Below are positions 7,990-15,231 of a DNA stretch of 15,322 nt, in pieces (within the stretch, counting starts at the first letter, position 1; the number at the start of each line of letters is the position of its first letter). The stretch is from JBBRNH01 sp038230415. GTDB taxonomy: Bacteria; Bacteroidota; Bacteroidia; Cytophagales; Spirosomataceae. The stretch covers positions 1 through 15,322 of the forward strand of contig JBBRNH010000109.1 of assembly GCA_038230415.1 (NCBI GenBank). Reading direction: 5' to 3'. The notes under the pieces are model-generated. The model saw only the letters and a list, made by a program, of their open reading frames with translations. It searched no databases and was not told where the DNA came from. Made by a program: the position numbers and the translations under genes.

Positions 7990-8454
7990 ATGAATGATTT
8001 GTTTCCGATAAAATCTGTACATGTTTTGTTGGCCGACGACGATGAAGACGACCGTTTTCTGACCCGCGAGGCTTTTACCCAGCACTTCCCCAAGAGTCAG
8101 GTCTCATTCGTTGAAGACGGCGAAGACCTGATTGACTACCTCACGTATGCCGGGCGGTACATCGGGGCCGAACACACACTGCCCGAACTGATTTTGCTTG
8201 ACCTGAATATGCCCCGCAAAGATGGCCGGATAGCCCTGCGCGAAATCAAGGAAAGTGCCGAACTACGGCATATTCCGACCATTATTCTCTCGACTTCCGA
8301 TGCCACCGAAGACGTGGAGCAGTCTTACTTTAACGGGGCTAACAGCTTCATTACCAAGCCCGCCACGTTTCAGCAACTCAGCGAAGTTGCCAGGGCCATC
8401 GGCCAATATTGGTTCCGGGTCGTAACGGTACATAATCATTCGGTGGAGGAGTAA
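7990..8454 (+). CDS. single-domain response regulator (CheY/Rcp1-like)
   Basis: This 154-residue cytoplasmic receiver domain has no DNA-binding or enzymatic output. The acidic pocket is DDDEDD (16-21). The phospho-acceptor is D71 in LLDLNMPRKDG, the switch residue lies in ILSTSDA, and the conserved Lys is K123 in ITKPATF. The length and the LNMPRKDGR signature match the small receivers paired with phytochrome-like or CHASE3 kinases. The gene lies 13 bases after the sensor kinase, which should be its phosphodonor. Output is probably by protein-protein contact or phosphotransfer to another kinase. Its TAA stop is one base from the stop of the convergent dacB gene. Confidence 0.93.
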   Translation: MNDLFPIKSVHVLLADDDEDDRFLTREAFTQHFPKSQVSFVEDGEDLIDYLTYAGRYIGAEHTLPELILLDLNMPRKDGRIALREIKESAELRHIPTIILSTSDATEDVEQSYFNGANSFITKPATFQQLSEVARAIGQYWFRVVTVHNHSVEE

Positions 8455-8455
8455 C

Positions 8456-10015
8456 TCACATCCCGACTAATAACACCATCAGCCGCTCTAACTGCGCGGT
8501 TACGGCGCGGGTTTGGCCGGGGCCGGTGGTGTAGCGGTTCACCATCATCGAAAAACACATCAACTCGCCGTTGGTGGCCGTAAAATACCCGGCAAAGGCC
8601 CGAACGCCGGTGAGGGTGCCGCTCTTGGCCCGCACATTCCCGGCAGCAACGGTGTTTTTCGCCAGATTCCTGACCGTTCCCGATTCGCCCACGACGGGGA
8701 TGCTCTCATAAAATACCGGAAAGGTTTTCTCGATGCCCACCGCGCTCAGAATGGCGGTCAGGTTGTCGGTTGTCATGGCTCCGGTGCTGGATAGGCCGCT
8801 GCCGTCTTTGGGCCGGAAACCATCTGTGTTCACGCCTTTTTTGCGCCAGAAATCGGTCAGGGTTTCAATGGCGAGGTCGTTATCGGTGGCGTTGGGATTG
8901 AGTTTGAAAGCCGCCGTTCGCAGCAGGGCTTCGGCATACAGGTTAATGCTCTCGAAATTAGCCTGCTGCATGAGTTCAGGCAGCGGGGGCGACTGATGTT
9001 TGTGCAGCACTACCCGCTTTTTATTGGCAACGGGCAACGGCTCTCCGGGCCGAAACGCCAGGGGCAAACTGCTCTGAGACACGCTATCCTGCCGGAGTTG
9101 TTCGGCTAATGCAAACGCCACGTGATAAGCCGGGTTGGGCAGGGTGGCATCTACGCTGAACTCCGGTTTGCCCATTGGCACTTTACCGCGCAGCCATTGC
9201 AGATTCTGGTAGGGTGCGCCATACACCGTTGATTGATCGCCGGTTCCGGCAGCATCGGTTGTTACGCGGTTTTCGTGGGTGAGATACGGCACTGCCGGAT
9301 TGGTACGGGCAACGGCAGCCGCCGAGCCGATGGTTTTGCCGGGCCGGTAGAAAAGTTGATACAGATTCTCGTTGATGTTTAGCCCGGTGGGGCTGGCTCC
9401 GTAGTAATTGCCGAGATCGCCAAAGGGCCAGGTATCGGGGGTGCTGAGGTCACTGAACACCGACCCATCGCCGACCACTGCCCCCCGAATCTCGCGGATA
9501 CCCGCCTGTTTGCTGGCATCGCTCCATTCGTGTAGCAGGGCGGGCGTGTCGGCGTATCCCGAATACCGCGCCGTGCCGAGAGACGGATCACCACTGCCGC
9601 GCACAAACAGGTTGCCTTCCAGAACGCCGTTGGTTATGGTGCCATCGTGTTCGAGGGTGGTGGTGTAGGCAAAATCAGGGCCGAGGGCCAGCAACGCGGT
9701 GGCCGTCGAAACCAATTTCATGGTCGAGGCCGTTTGCAGACTCTGCCGGTTATTATAGCCGAGGATGATCTCGCCGTCTTTAACCCGCCGAACGCTCAGG
9801 CCGACTACCCCGTGCCGAACGAGCGGCCCCTGCTGAAACTGATCCAGAAAAGCCAGGATGCGTTGGGTCGTGGACGAATCTGATGCGGGAGAAAAAGGAG
9901 AACGGACAAAGAGCGAAGGCCGGGCTGTTGCCGTCAAAAATGAGGTCATTACCAGTAAATAAACTAATAAGACAATCCGCAGATGCGGGCGAAGGGGCGA
10001 AAAACGAGAAGTCAC
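8456..10015 (-). CDS. dacB: D-alanyl-D-alanine carboxypeptidase/endopeptidase, PBP4 type (peptidase S13)
   Basis: This exported peptidoglycan hydrolase removes terminal D-Ala and can cleave D-Ala-mDAP cross-links. All three penicillin-binding motifs are present: S97-T-M-K100 (nucleophile Ser97), S356-I-N358 and K464-S-G466. The product is 519 residues from the chosen GTG start at 10015. That start gives a classic signal peptide: an Arg-containing n-region, the core IVLLVYLLVMTSFL, and A-T-A before R. The frame is open upstream to an ATG at 10081, giving 541 residues. That start would place 36 unusual residues before the hydrophobic core, and the codons for the extension contain a -7-like box. 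Large insertions between motifs 1 and 2 are usual for this family. The gene has its own transcription unit. Family assignment is firm; the start is uncertain. Confidence 0.93.
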   Translation of the reverse strand: MTSRFSPLRPHLRIVLLVYLLVMTSFLTATARPSLFVRSPFSPASDSSTTQRILAFLDQFQQGPLVRHGVVGLSVRRVKDGEIILGYNNRQSLQTASTMKLVSTATALLALGPDFAYTTTLEHDGTITNGVLEGNLFVRGSGDPSLGTARYSGYADTPALLHEWSDASKQAGIREIRGAVVGDGSVFSDLSTPDTWPFGDLGNYYGASPTGLNINENLYQLFYRPGKTIGSAAAVARTNPAVPYLTHENRVTTDAAGTGDQSTVYGAPYQNLQWLRGKVPMGKPEFSVDATLPNPAYHVAFALAEQLRQDSVSQSSLPLAFRPGEPLPVANKKRVVLHKHQSPPLPELMQQANFESINLYAEALLRTAAFKLNPNATDNDLAIETLTDFWRKKGVNTDGFRPKDGSGLSSTGAMTTDNLTAILSAVGIEKTFPVFYESIPVVGESGTVRNLAKNTVAAGNVRAKSGTLTGVRAFAGYFTATNGELMCFSMMVNRYTTGPGQTRAVTAQLERLMVLLVGM

Positions 10016-10052
10016 GGGGGTTAGGCGGTTCGGGCGGTTCTTTGTAATATTG

Positions 10053-10060
10053 CAAAAGTA
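10053..10060 (-). promoter_or_regulatory. dacB: candidate -7 box of the dacB promoter
   Basis: On the minus strand these bases read TACTTTTG, an exact TAnnTTTG match. Transcription would begin roughly at 10047-10045, leaving about 30 bases before the GTG start at 10015. The ATG at 10081 would then lie upstream of the transcript. No clear -33 element is seen. Confidence 0.4.
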
Positions 10061-10144
10061 ACGGAATTTCTGACCCCCCACCCTTCGTTTTACCCTTTCT
10101 GATTGATGCTATTGATAAACAATTACGACGCATAAGCTGTACGC

Positions 10145-11578
10145 ATGAAATTATCTTTTCTGGGGGCAGCCCGGCAAGTTACGGGCAGTATGTACCTGCT
10201 GGAAACCGAAGACGACTACCGCATTCTGATTGACTGCGGCTCTGATCTGGAACGACCCAACGCCCAAAACCCGACCCCGCCCCCCATCTCACCAAGCACT
10301 GGATTGTTCCCCTTTGAGGCTTCCAGTATTAACCTCGTTCTGCTGACCCACGCCCACGTGGATCATTCCGGCAACCTGCCCAACCTCTACCGCGAGGGCT
10401 ACGAAGGCCAGATTCTGTGCACCGAGCCAACGTCGTCGCTAACCGAACTGCTGCTCAAAGATGCCGCATCGCTGAATCAGAAACGACTCAACGACAGCAA
10501 CGCCAGCAAAAAGCGGAAGGTCAAAGACAAACAGCCGCAGTTGCAGAAAGACCTGTTTCTCGACAAGCAAGTCCGCGAAACAATGGGTAACGTGGTTTCT
10601 ATCGGTTTCAACCGTCGGTTTAAAGTTGCTGATAACGTGGACGTTACGTTTATCCCGGCGGGTCACCTGCTGGGCGCGGCCCATATTGTGATTAACGTAC
10701 TGGAAAACGGCGAGAAAAAAAGTATCTGCTTTTCGGGCGATATTGGTCGGCCCGGCTACCCGCTTTTGGTTGACCCTGCGCCGGTGCCGCCCGTTGATTA
10801 CCTGATCTGCGAAAGCACCTACGGCAACCGGCTTCACGAAGACGACATGAGTCCCGAAGATGCCTTAGCCGATGTTATTCAGCGCACCTGCATTGATATT
10901 CCGGGTCGGCTCATTGTGCCATCGTTCAGCGTGGGCCGCACCCAGGCGTTGCTCTACACCCTAAACCGGCTTTATACCGAGCGCGGCTTTGAACCCATCA
11001 AAGTCTTCTCCGACAGCCCCTTGGCGTTTGAAAGCACGAAGGTTTATCTGAAAAACATCAACCTGCTCAACCAAGAAGCGAAGGAGTTCTTCAATGAGAA
11101 CGAGGCTCTGTTCGACTTCGAGAACTTCCAGTACCTCGAGACAAGCAAGGCCAGCAAAGCCATCTCTAACTACGGCGAACCGTGCATCATCGTCTCGTCG
11201 TCGGGCATGGTGCAGGGCGGGCGTGTTGAATATCACGTTGCCACCAACATCAGCAACCCCTATTGCACCATTCTTATCATCGGCTACTGCGCCGAAGGAA
11301 CTCTCGGCTGGCGGCTCGTGAACGGGCAGTCAACGCTGAAAATCAAGGGAGAAGACAAGCAGGTGCTGGCAAACATCGAGAAAATTGACGTGTTCAGTGG
11401 TCACGGCGACCGCGACGACCTGTTGCGGTTTGTGCAGATGCAATCGCCCGAAAAACTCCGCAAGGTGTTTCTGGTGCATGGCGAATACGAAAGCATGATG
11501 GCCTTCCGCGAAACCCTCGGCGAAGCCGGTTACGGTGACGTAGAAATTCCGAAAAAAGGCGACACTTTTGACTTGTAG
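10145..11578 (+). CDS. beta-CASP metallo-beta-lactamase family RNA-processing hydrolase
   Basis: This 477-residue cytoplasmic protein belongs to the CPSF73/Int11-like branch of metallo-beta-lactamases, typically zinc-dependent RNA endo- or exonucleases. The N-terminus MKLSFLGAARQVTGSMYLLE is diagnostic. The zinc motif HAHVDH is at 69-74 (H69, H71, D73, H74). Further ligands lie in PAGHLLGAAH and CFSGDIGRPGYPLL. The beta-CASP domain follows, with VPSFSVGRTQALLYTLNRL, and then IIVSSSGMVQGGRVEYH. The C-terminal part has the RNA-specificity motifs FSGHGDRDDLL and VFLVHGEYESM. A Lys-rich insertion (about 117-142) is unusual but is likely a surface loop. It diverges from dacB and is followed by accA across a hairpin. 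The RNA target is unknown. Confidence 0.93.
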   Translation: MKLSFLGAARQVTGSMYLLETEDDYRILIDCGSDLERPNAQNPTPPPISPSTGLFPFEASSINLVLLTHAHVDHSGNLPNLYREGYEGQILCTEPTSSLTELLLKDAASLNQKRLNDSNASKKRKVKDKQPQLQKDLFLDKQVRETMGNVVSIGFNRRFKVADNVDVTFIPAGHLLGAAHIVINVLENGEKKSICFSGDIGRPGYPLLVDPAPVPPVDYLICESTYGNRLHEDDMSPEDALADVIQRTCIDIPGRLIVPSFSVGRTQALLYTLNRLYTERGFEPIKVFSDSPLAFESTKVYLKNINLLNQEAKEFFNENEALFDFENFQYLETSKASKAISNYGEPCIIVSSSGMVQGGRVEYHVATNISNPYCTILIIGYCAEGTLGWRLVNGQSTLKIKGEDKQVLANIEKIDVFSGHGDRDDLLRFVQMQSPEKLRKVFLVHGEYESMMAFRETLGEAGYGDVEIPKKGDTFDL

Positions 11579-11581
11579 TGA

Positions 11582-11641
11582 TTAGTGGCAAGTGGTTAGT
11601 GACCAGTAACTGACCACTAACCACTAACAACTTGCCACTAA
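11582..11641 (+). repeat. imperfect hairpin between the beta-CASP gene and accA
   Basis: The left arm 11582-11601 is 20 continuous bases. It pairs with 11615-11623 (9 bp) and 11631-11641 (11 bp), leaving a 7-base bulge (11624-11630) on the right side and a 13-base loop. CACTAAC occurs twice in tandem on the right arm, so a slipped pairing is also possible. The structure starts 3 bases after the upstream stop and ends 3 bases before the accA ATG, so it covers almost the whole gap. Confidence 0.8.
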
Positions 11642-11644
11642 AAT

Positions 11645-12601
11645 ATGAGAACGTACCTCGATTTTGAAAAGCCCATTGCCGACCTTGAAGCGCGGTTAGC
11701 CGAAACCCGGAAACTGGCCGATACCAACAAGGTGGACGTGAGCGAGGCCGTTACGGTGCTGGAGAGCAGCATTGCCAAACTGCGGTACGAGATTTTCCAG
11801 AACCTCACCCGCTGGCAGCGCGTTCAACTCTCGCGCCACCCCGACCGGCCCTATACCCTGGATTATATCTCGCTCATCTGCGATCAGTTTATTGAACTTC
11901 ACGGCGACCGCACCGTTCGTGATGACCCGGCCATGATTGGTGGTTTTGGGGAAATCGAGGGCCGTTCGATGCTCTTCATCGGGCAGCAGAAAGGCCGCAA
12001 CACCAAGCAACGGCAGCACCGCAACTTCGGTATGGCAAACCCCGAAGGCTACCGAAAAGCCATTCGGCTGATGAAACTCGCCGAGAAGTTCAACAAACCC
12101 ATCATTACCCTGATTGACACGCCGGGCGCGTTTCCGGGTATCGAGGCCGAAGAGCGCGGGCAGGGCGAAGCCATCGCCTACAACCTCCGTGAGATGATGA
12201 CGCTGAAAGTGCCGGTCATTTGCATCATCATCGGCGAAGGCGCATCGGGCGGGGCGTTGGGCATCGCCATCGGCGACCGGGTGCTGATGCTCGAAAACAC
12301 CTGGTACTCGGTAATTTCGCCCGAATCATGCTCATCAATCCTTTGGCGCAGTTGGGATTATAAAGAGCAAGCCGCCGAAGCCCTCAAACTCACCGCCCGC
12401 GATATGAAACAGGCCGGGTTGGTTGATGGTATCGTGCCGGAACCCGTTGGCGGAGCGCACACCGACCACAACGCGATGGCCGCCATCCTGAAAACCACCA
12501 TCCTGACCACCTTAGATGAGCTTTCGGCCATGCAACCCCGCGAACGCATCAATCAGCGGATCGACAAGTTTTGCTCGATGGGTGTGTTTGTAGAGGGGTG
12601 A
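11645..12601 (+). CDS. accA: acetyl-CoA carboxylase carboxyltransferase subunit alpha
   Basis: This 318-residue cytoplasmic subunit forms, with AccD, the carboxyltransferase that moves CO2 from biotin-BCCP to acetyl-CoA. The product is malonyl-CoA, in the first committed step of fatty acid synthesis. Length matches the family (about 319). Characteristic stretches are YLDFEKPIADLEARL, RHPDRPYTLDYI, ELHGDRTVRDDPAMIGG, FGMANPEGYRKAIRLM, IDTPGAFPGIEAEERGQGEA, IIGEGASGGALGI and YSVISPESCSSILW. No accD, accB or accC is in the window, as is common for a scattered acc set. The start is ATG at 11645, three bases after a hairpin that could mask ribosome access when folded. It converges with the nuclease-like gene, with a 57-base gap. 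Confidence 0.97.
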   Translation: MRTYLDFEKPIADLEARLAETRKLADTNKVDVSEAVTVLESSIAKLRYEIFQNLTRWQRVQLSRHPDRPYTLDYISLICDQFIELHGDRTVRDDPAMIGGFGEIEGRSMLFIGQQKGRNTKQRQHRNFGMANPEGYRKAIRLMKLAEKFNKPIITLIDTPGAFPGIEAEERGQGEAIAYNLREMMTLKVPVICIIIGEGASGGALGIAIGDRVLMLENTWYSVISPESCSSILWRSWDYKEQAAEALKLTARDMKQAGLVDGIVPEPVGGAHTDHNAMAAILKTTILTTLDELSAMQPRERINQRIDKFCSMGVFVEG

Positions 12602-12658
12602 TTATTAAGGTGTTACCACTTTTTCTAGTTTCCCGGCCTGTGTCTTCCCCGGCCATTT

Positions 12659-13162
12659 TCAGGCAAACCGTTTGCGGTTGCCTTCGTACAACCTTGCATT
12701 AAATTGGGCGAGTTGAGCGTCAACTTTCAAGTCACTGACAAGCCGGGCAGGTCGTGGTCGAATCATGCTGCCGACGCACAGGTGGGCCTCTACAAACCGG
12801 GTGGTAAAGGTCAATTTCTCGTGAAATAGGCGAATGGTTTCAACCAACTGAATTTTTGCGTCATGCACAGACTTTGACTCTTTGATTTCTACAAAACAAA
12901 ACGTCTTGGTATCGAACACGGCGAAATCGCATCGTTTCTGGCCTTCCACGTTATCCATAAACAGGCATTTGTCAATTGCCAAAAAATGAATATCGCGCCC
13001 GGTTGGGTTTTCGACCGTGAAGTGTTTTTTACCAATCGGGTCGGTCTGAATTTGGGAACGTCCTTCCTCCGAATCAAGGACGTAAAATTCAGTATCGGTT
13101 AGTGTTTGCAGGCAGTTATTGACTGTGGTTTTCGGGAACGCCTTCTGGATTGATTCACGCAT
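12659..13162 (-). CDS. small PD-(D/E)XK-like putative nuclease coupled to an AAA ATPase
   Basis: This 167-residue protein is not one I can name. Its core reads KRCDFAVFDTKTFCFVEIKES: D79, then E92-x-K94, each at the end of a hydrophobic strand, with a helix (KIQLVETIRLFHEKL) after. This is the arrangement of a PD-(D/E)XK nuclease fold, and E51 could be the helical acid. The preceding DIHFLAIDKCLF resembles strands seen in other proteins of this kind. There is no signal peptide or membrane segment. The ATG at 13162 overlaps the ATPase stop by 8 bases (ATGCGTGA), indicating translational coupling. A TTG at 13186 in the same frame is a less likely start. It probably acts as the effector of the upstream ATPase. 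Nuclease activity is inferred from a short motif only. Confidence 0.75.
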   Translation of the reverse strand: MRESIQKAFPKTTVNNCLQTLTDTEFYVLDSEEGRSQIQTDPIGKKHFTVENPTGRDIHFLAIDKCLFMDNVEGQKRCDFAVFDTKTFCFVEIKESKSVHDAKIQLVETIRLFHEKLTFTTRFVEAHLCVGSMIRPRPARLVSDLKVDAQLAQFNARLYEGNRKRFA

Positions 13163-14369
13163 TGACTGTGCTGCGGTAGAGGTCAAGCAATTGATTCTGT
13201 TCGTCTGCTAATGTCCCCGATACATCATCAAGTTCATTGTCATCAATTAACCCATCTACCAAACCAGAATCTTTCTGAATGATGCTTCTGACTGTGCCTT
13301 TATCCACGTAATAAGCCGCAAATTCATCGGGATTTATCCAGCACTGGGCGGGAATAATTTGCTCAACTTTGGCGCGGAGTTTGTCGCTCGTGTGGGCCAC
13401 TTTCCAGGCTAACAATAGCGTATTTAATGAACTTAAAATATACGGGCTATGCGTAGTAAATACCCATTCGGCATCCTGATAGGTAGCCGTTGGATCAAGG
13501 CCGGAGATAAGCGAATAGATTAATTCTTTCTGCGTAGTAGGGTATAGATTCAGTTCTGGTTCTTCGATGATAAACCGCCGTTTCGCTTGCCGCCGTTGGG
13601 TTTCAACCACCACTAACAACGGGATAATAGCTTGATAACCAGACGCACTTTGGGAAAGGGGTACGGCTTTTTCAGTATCATAGTACACCAAATCCCGGCC
13701 ATTTTCGCGGCTATACCGAATGTTGAGAAACGGTATATGCAGTTGGTTATGTTCATTGCGAGCTTGTTCAAAAAGTCTGCCGAAAAGCTTGATAAACTGT
13801 GGCAGATTAACATCATTATTTAACAAACTCCAAACAGCATCAGATAACATTGGAAATACGTTTCGCTCCGTTGGAATATAGGGTTCTTCTGTTTCGTGGA
13901 ATAGATCCCCTTGTCGGTTCGCTTCAATTACCTGGGATATAAATTCTCTGACAACGTTAGACGATTCGACACCTCGGCCTAACGCATCTCTTCGGAATTT
14001 TTCCAATGCGTTAATTAGTGTTATTTCCTGATTCGACGGATCTGAACGCTTAGTAGAAGCATCCGAAAAAGAAGAAGGCTGTGAATTTCCTGCTACATCA
14101 GTGTAATTGACTTGCGTATTTTCTAAACTGGCTTGGAATGTATCCTCGACAAAAATTGCGGTTGAATTATTTGTTATGTAGTTGGCAATACTGTAATCAT
14201 TAAAGATTTCCCGGCCAAATTTCCTCCTGTCTCTCGGTGATAATATTGTAATCAACTTTGCCAGTGTACTCTTACCCGAACCCTGCGGGCCGATGAATAC
14301 GGTGTGTTTCTTAATCTCGATGTCGGCCTCCCGAATCGGGCCGACGTTGCGGACGCTTAATGTTGCCAT
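13155..14369 (-). CDS. SMC/ABC-like AAA ATPase (OLD/AAA_21 type, no TOPRIM)
   Basis: This 404-residue cytoplasmic ATPase has an N-terminal RecF/SMC-like strand pattern (LSVRNVGPIREADIEI). It has a Walker A, GPQGSGKS (27-34), and an ABC-type signature, SQSASGYQ (239-246). The Walker B is FIIEEPELNLYP, with E269 and E270 at the catalytic position. The switch His is H307 in TTHSPYILSSLN. All motifs look intact. The region between about 90 and 240 is a helical insertion with a Ser-rich loop near 95-112. OLD nucleases carry a TOPRIM domain after a similar ATPase; here the protein ends about 95 residues after the switch His without one. The overlapping downstream gene supplies a nuclease-like domain instead. 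The DNA is A+T-rich compared with its neighbours. Likely role: ATP-driven sensor or clamp in a two-gene defence or DNA-processing module (inferred). Confidence 0.88.
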   Translation of the reverse strand: MATLSVRNVGPIREADIEIKKHTVFIGPQGSGKSTLAKLITILSPRDRRKFGREIFNDYSIANYITNNSTAIFVEDTFQASLENTQVNYTDVAGNSQPSSFSDASTKRSDPSNQEITLINALEKFRRDALGRGVESSNVVREFISQVIEANRQGDLFHETEEPYIPTERNVFPMLSDAVWSLLNNDVNLPQFIKLFGRLFEQARNEHNQLHIPFLNIRYSRENGRDLVYYDTEKAVPLSQSASGYQAIIPLLVVVETQRRQAKRRFIIEEPELNLYPTTQKELIYSLISGLDPTATYQDAEWVFTTHSPYILSSLNTLLLAWKVAHTSDKLRAKVEQIIPAQCWINPDEFAAYYVDKGTVRSIIQKDSGLVDGLIDDNELDDVSGTLADEQNQLLDLYRSTVNA

Positions 14370-14371
14370 CA

Positions 14372-14387
14372 GTTTATTTGTATAAAC
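14372..14387. promoter_or_regulatory. 16-base palindrome just upstream of the ATPase gene
   Basis: GTTTAT and ATAAAC (14372-14377 and 14382-14387) form a perfect 6-bp inverted repeat around TTGT, ending 2 bases upstream of the ATPase start codon at 14369. It is placed like an operator or a small leader hairpin. At this length in A+T-rich DNA, chance is a real possibility. Confidence 0.3.
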
Positions 14388-14433
14388 ATATGAGGTTTCA
14401 AAAACATTACAGGTTTGGTTGACTCTCTTCCCG

Positions 14434-14441
14434 CAAATCTA
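14434..14441 (-). promoter_or_regulatory. candidate -7 box for the ATPase/nuclease pair
   Basis: On the minus strand these bases read TAGATTTG, an exact TAnnTTTG match, about 65 bases upstream of the ATPase ATG. No TTTG-type -33 element is evident at the expected distance. The same spacer must also hold the promoter of the divergent HAD gene. Confidence 0.4.
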
Positions 14442-14490
14442 AATCAATTCCGGGCGTAACTTGCGAGTCGTTTCACCAGCCTGCTTCGGC

Positions 14491-15135
14491 ATGATTGCTC
14501 AACAACACCAACCCAACCTCCGTACCATTATTTTTGACCTCGGCGATGTTATTATCCCGATTGACATGGGTGCGCCCATTCGCAACTTTGCCACCTTAGC
14601 CAACCTGCCCGAAGAAACCGTTACCGCCCTCTGGAAACAGCACAACCTCTGGCACCACTACGAAACCGGCGTGGTTGACGATGCCGGGTTTCGGCAACAC
14701 GTCCGCCAACTGTTGGGCAATGACGACTGGGCCGATGAGGTGATTGACACCACCTGGAACAGCATTCTACTCGACCTGCCCGTTGCCCGCATCGAACGGA
14801 TTCTCGAACTCAAAGCAAGCGGCAAGTACCGACTGTTTCTGTTGAGCAACACCAATGCCATTCATATCAGGCAAGTAAACCAGCTACTCACTAAGTTGAA
14901 CCAGCCGACGCTCGAAGCGTTATTTGAGCGGGTGTTTTATTCGCACGAGGTCGGCATGGCAAAACCGTCGCCCACGATTTATCAGCACGTGCTGACCGAA
15001 GCCGGACTCGTGGCCGATGAAACCCTGTTTTTAGACGACAATCCCGCCAACATTGCAGCCGCAGCCTCTCTCGGTATCCGGGCCATGCAGGTGATACCGC
15101 CGTTGACGATGCTTGATTACCTGATTGATGTATGA
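14491..15135 (+). CDS. HAD-superfamily hydrolase, subfamily IA (YihX-like)
   Basis: This cytoplasmic phosphatase-like protein has 214 residues from the ATG at 14491. An in-frame TTG at 14461 would add ten residues that do not fit the family. Motif I is IIFDLGDVII with nucleophile D16; the usual second Asp (position +2) is Gly18, as in the YihX and related DLGxV proteins. Motif II is LLSNTN (S119), motif III is the Lys in GMAKPSP (K158), and motif IV is LFLDDNPANI (D182, D183). The helical cap after motif I (about 25-100) is of the C1 type. YihX dephosphorylates alpha-D-glucose 1-phosphate, but the substrate here cannot be read from sequence. It diverges from the ATPase gene and its stop lies inside a short tandem repeat. 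Confidence 0.9.
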   Translation: MIAQQHQPNLRTIIFDLGDVIIPIDMGAPIRNFATLANLPEETVTALWKQHNLWHHYETGVVDDAGFRQHVRQLLGNDDWADEVIDTTWNSILLDLPVARIERILELKASGKYRLFLLSNTNAIHIRQVNQLLTKLNQPTLEALFERVFYSHEVGMAKPSPTIYQHVLTEAGLVADETLFLDDNPANIAAAASLGIRAMQVIPPLTMLDYLIDV

Positions 15136-15162
15136 TGTATTATAGATGTATGATGTGCTATA
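15127..15162. repeat. two copies of an 18-base tandem repeat over the HAD stop codon
   Basis: Bases 15127-15144 and 15145-15162 match at 16 of 18 positions, sharing GATGTATGATGT and then ATA at the end. A further ATGATGT at 15164-15170 extends the pattern loosely. The repeat includes the HAD stop codon (15133-15135), so copy changes would affect only the end of the protein and the spacer. Confidence 0.7.
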
Positions 15163-15231
15163 TATGATGTATGTAAACGGTCGTAAGTAGGTGCTAAAAA
15201 ATAGTTTCCATTATTTTCCTAATTTTCCTGC

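Noticed and set aside
9780..10133. 117-codon minus-strand frame upstream of and overlapping the dacB start
   Set aside because: It overlaps dacB in another frame, has no motif and no signal peptide, and runs through the dacB promoter region.
10509..10528. KKRKVK stretch in the beta-CASP protein resembling a nuclear localisation signal
   Set aside because: It has no meaning in a bacterium and is read as a charged loop in the inserted segment.
12602..12658. CCCGGCC occurring twice between accA and the nuclease-like gene, as a possible terminator
   Set aside because: The copies are direct, not inverted, so they do not form a stem; no terminator is claimed here.
14461..14490. TTG start adding ten residues to the HAD protein
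   Set aside because: The ATG at 14491 already precedes motif I at the usual distance, and the extension looks non-coding.
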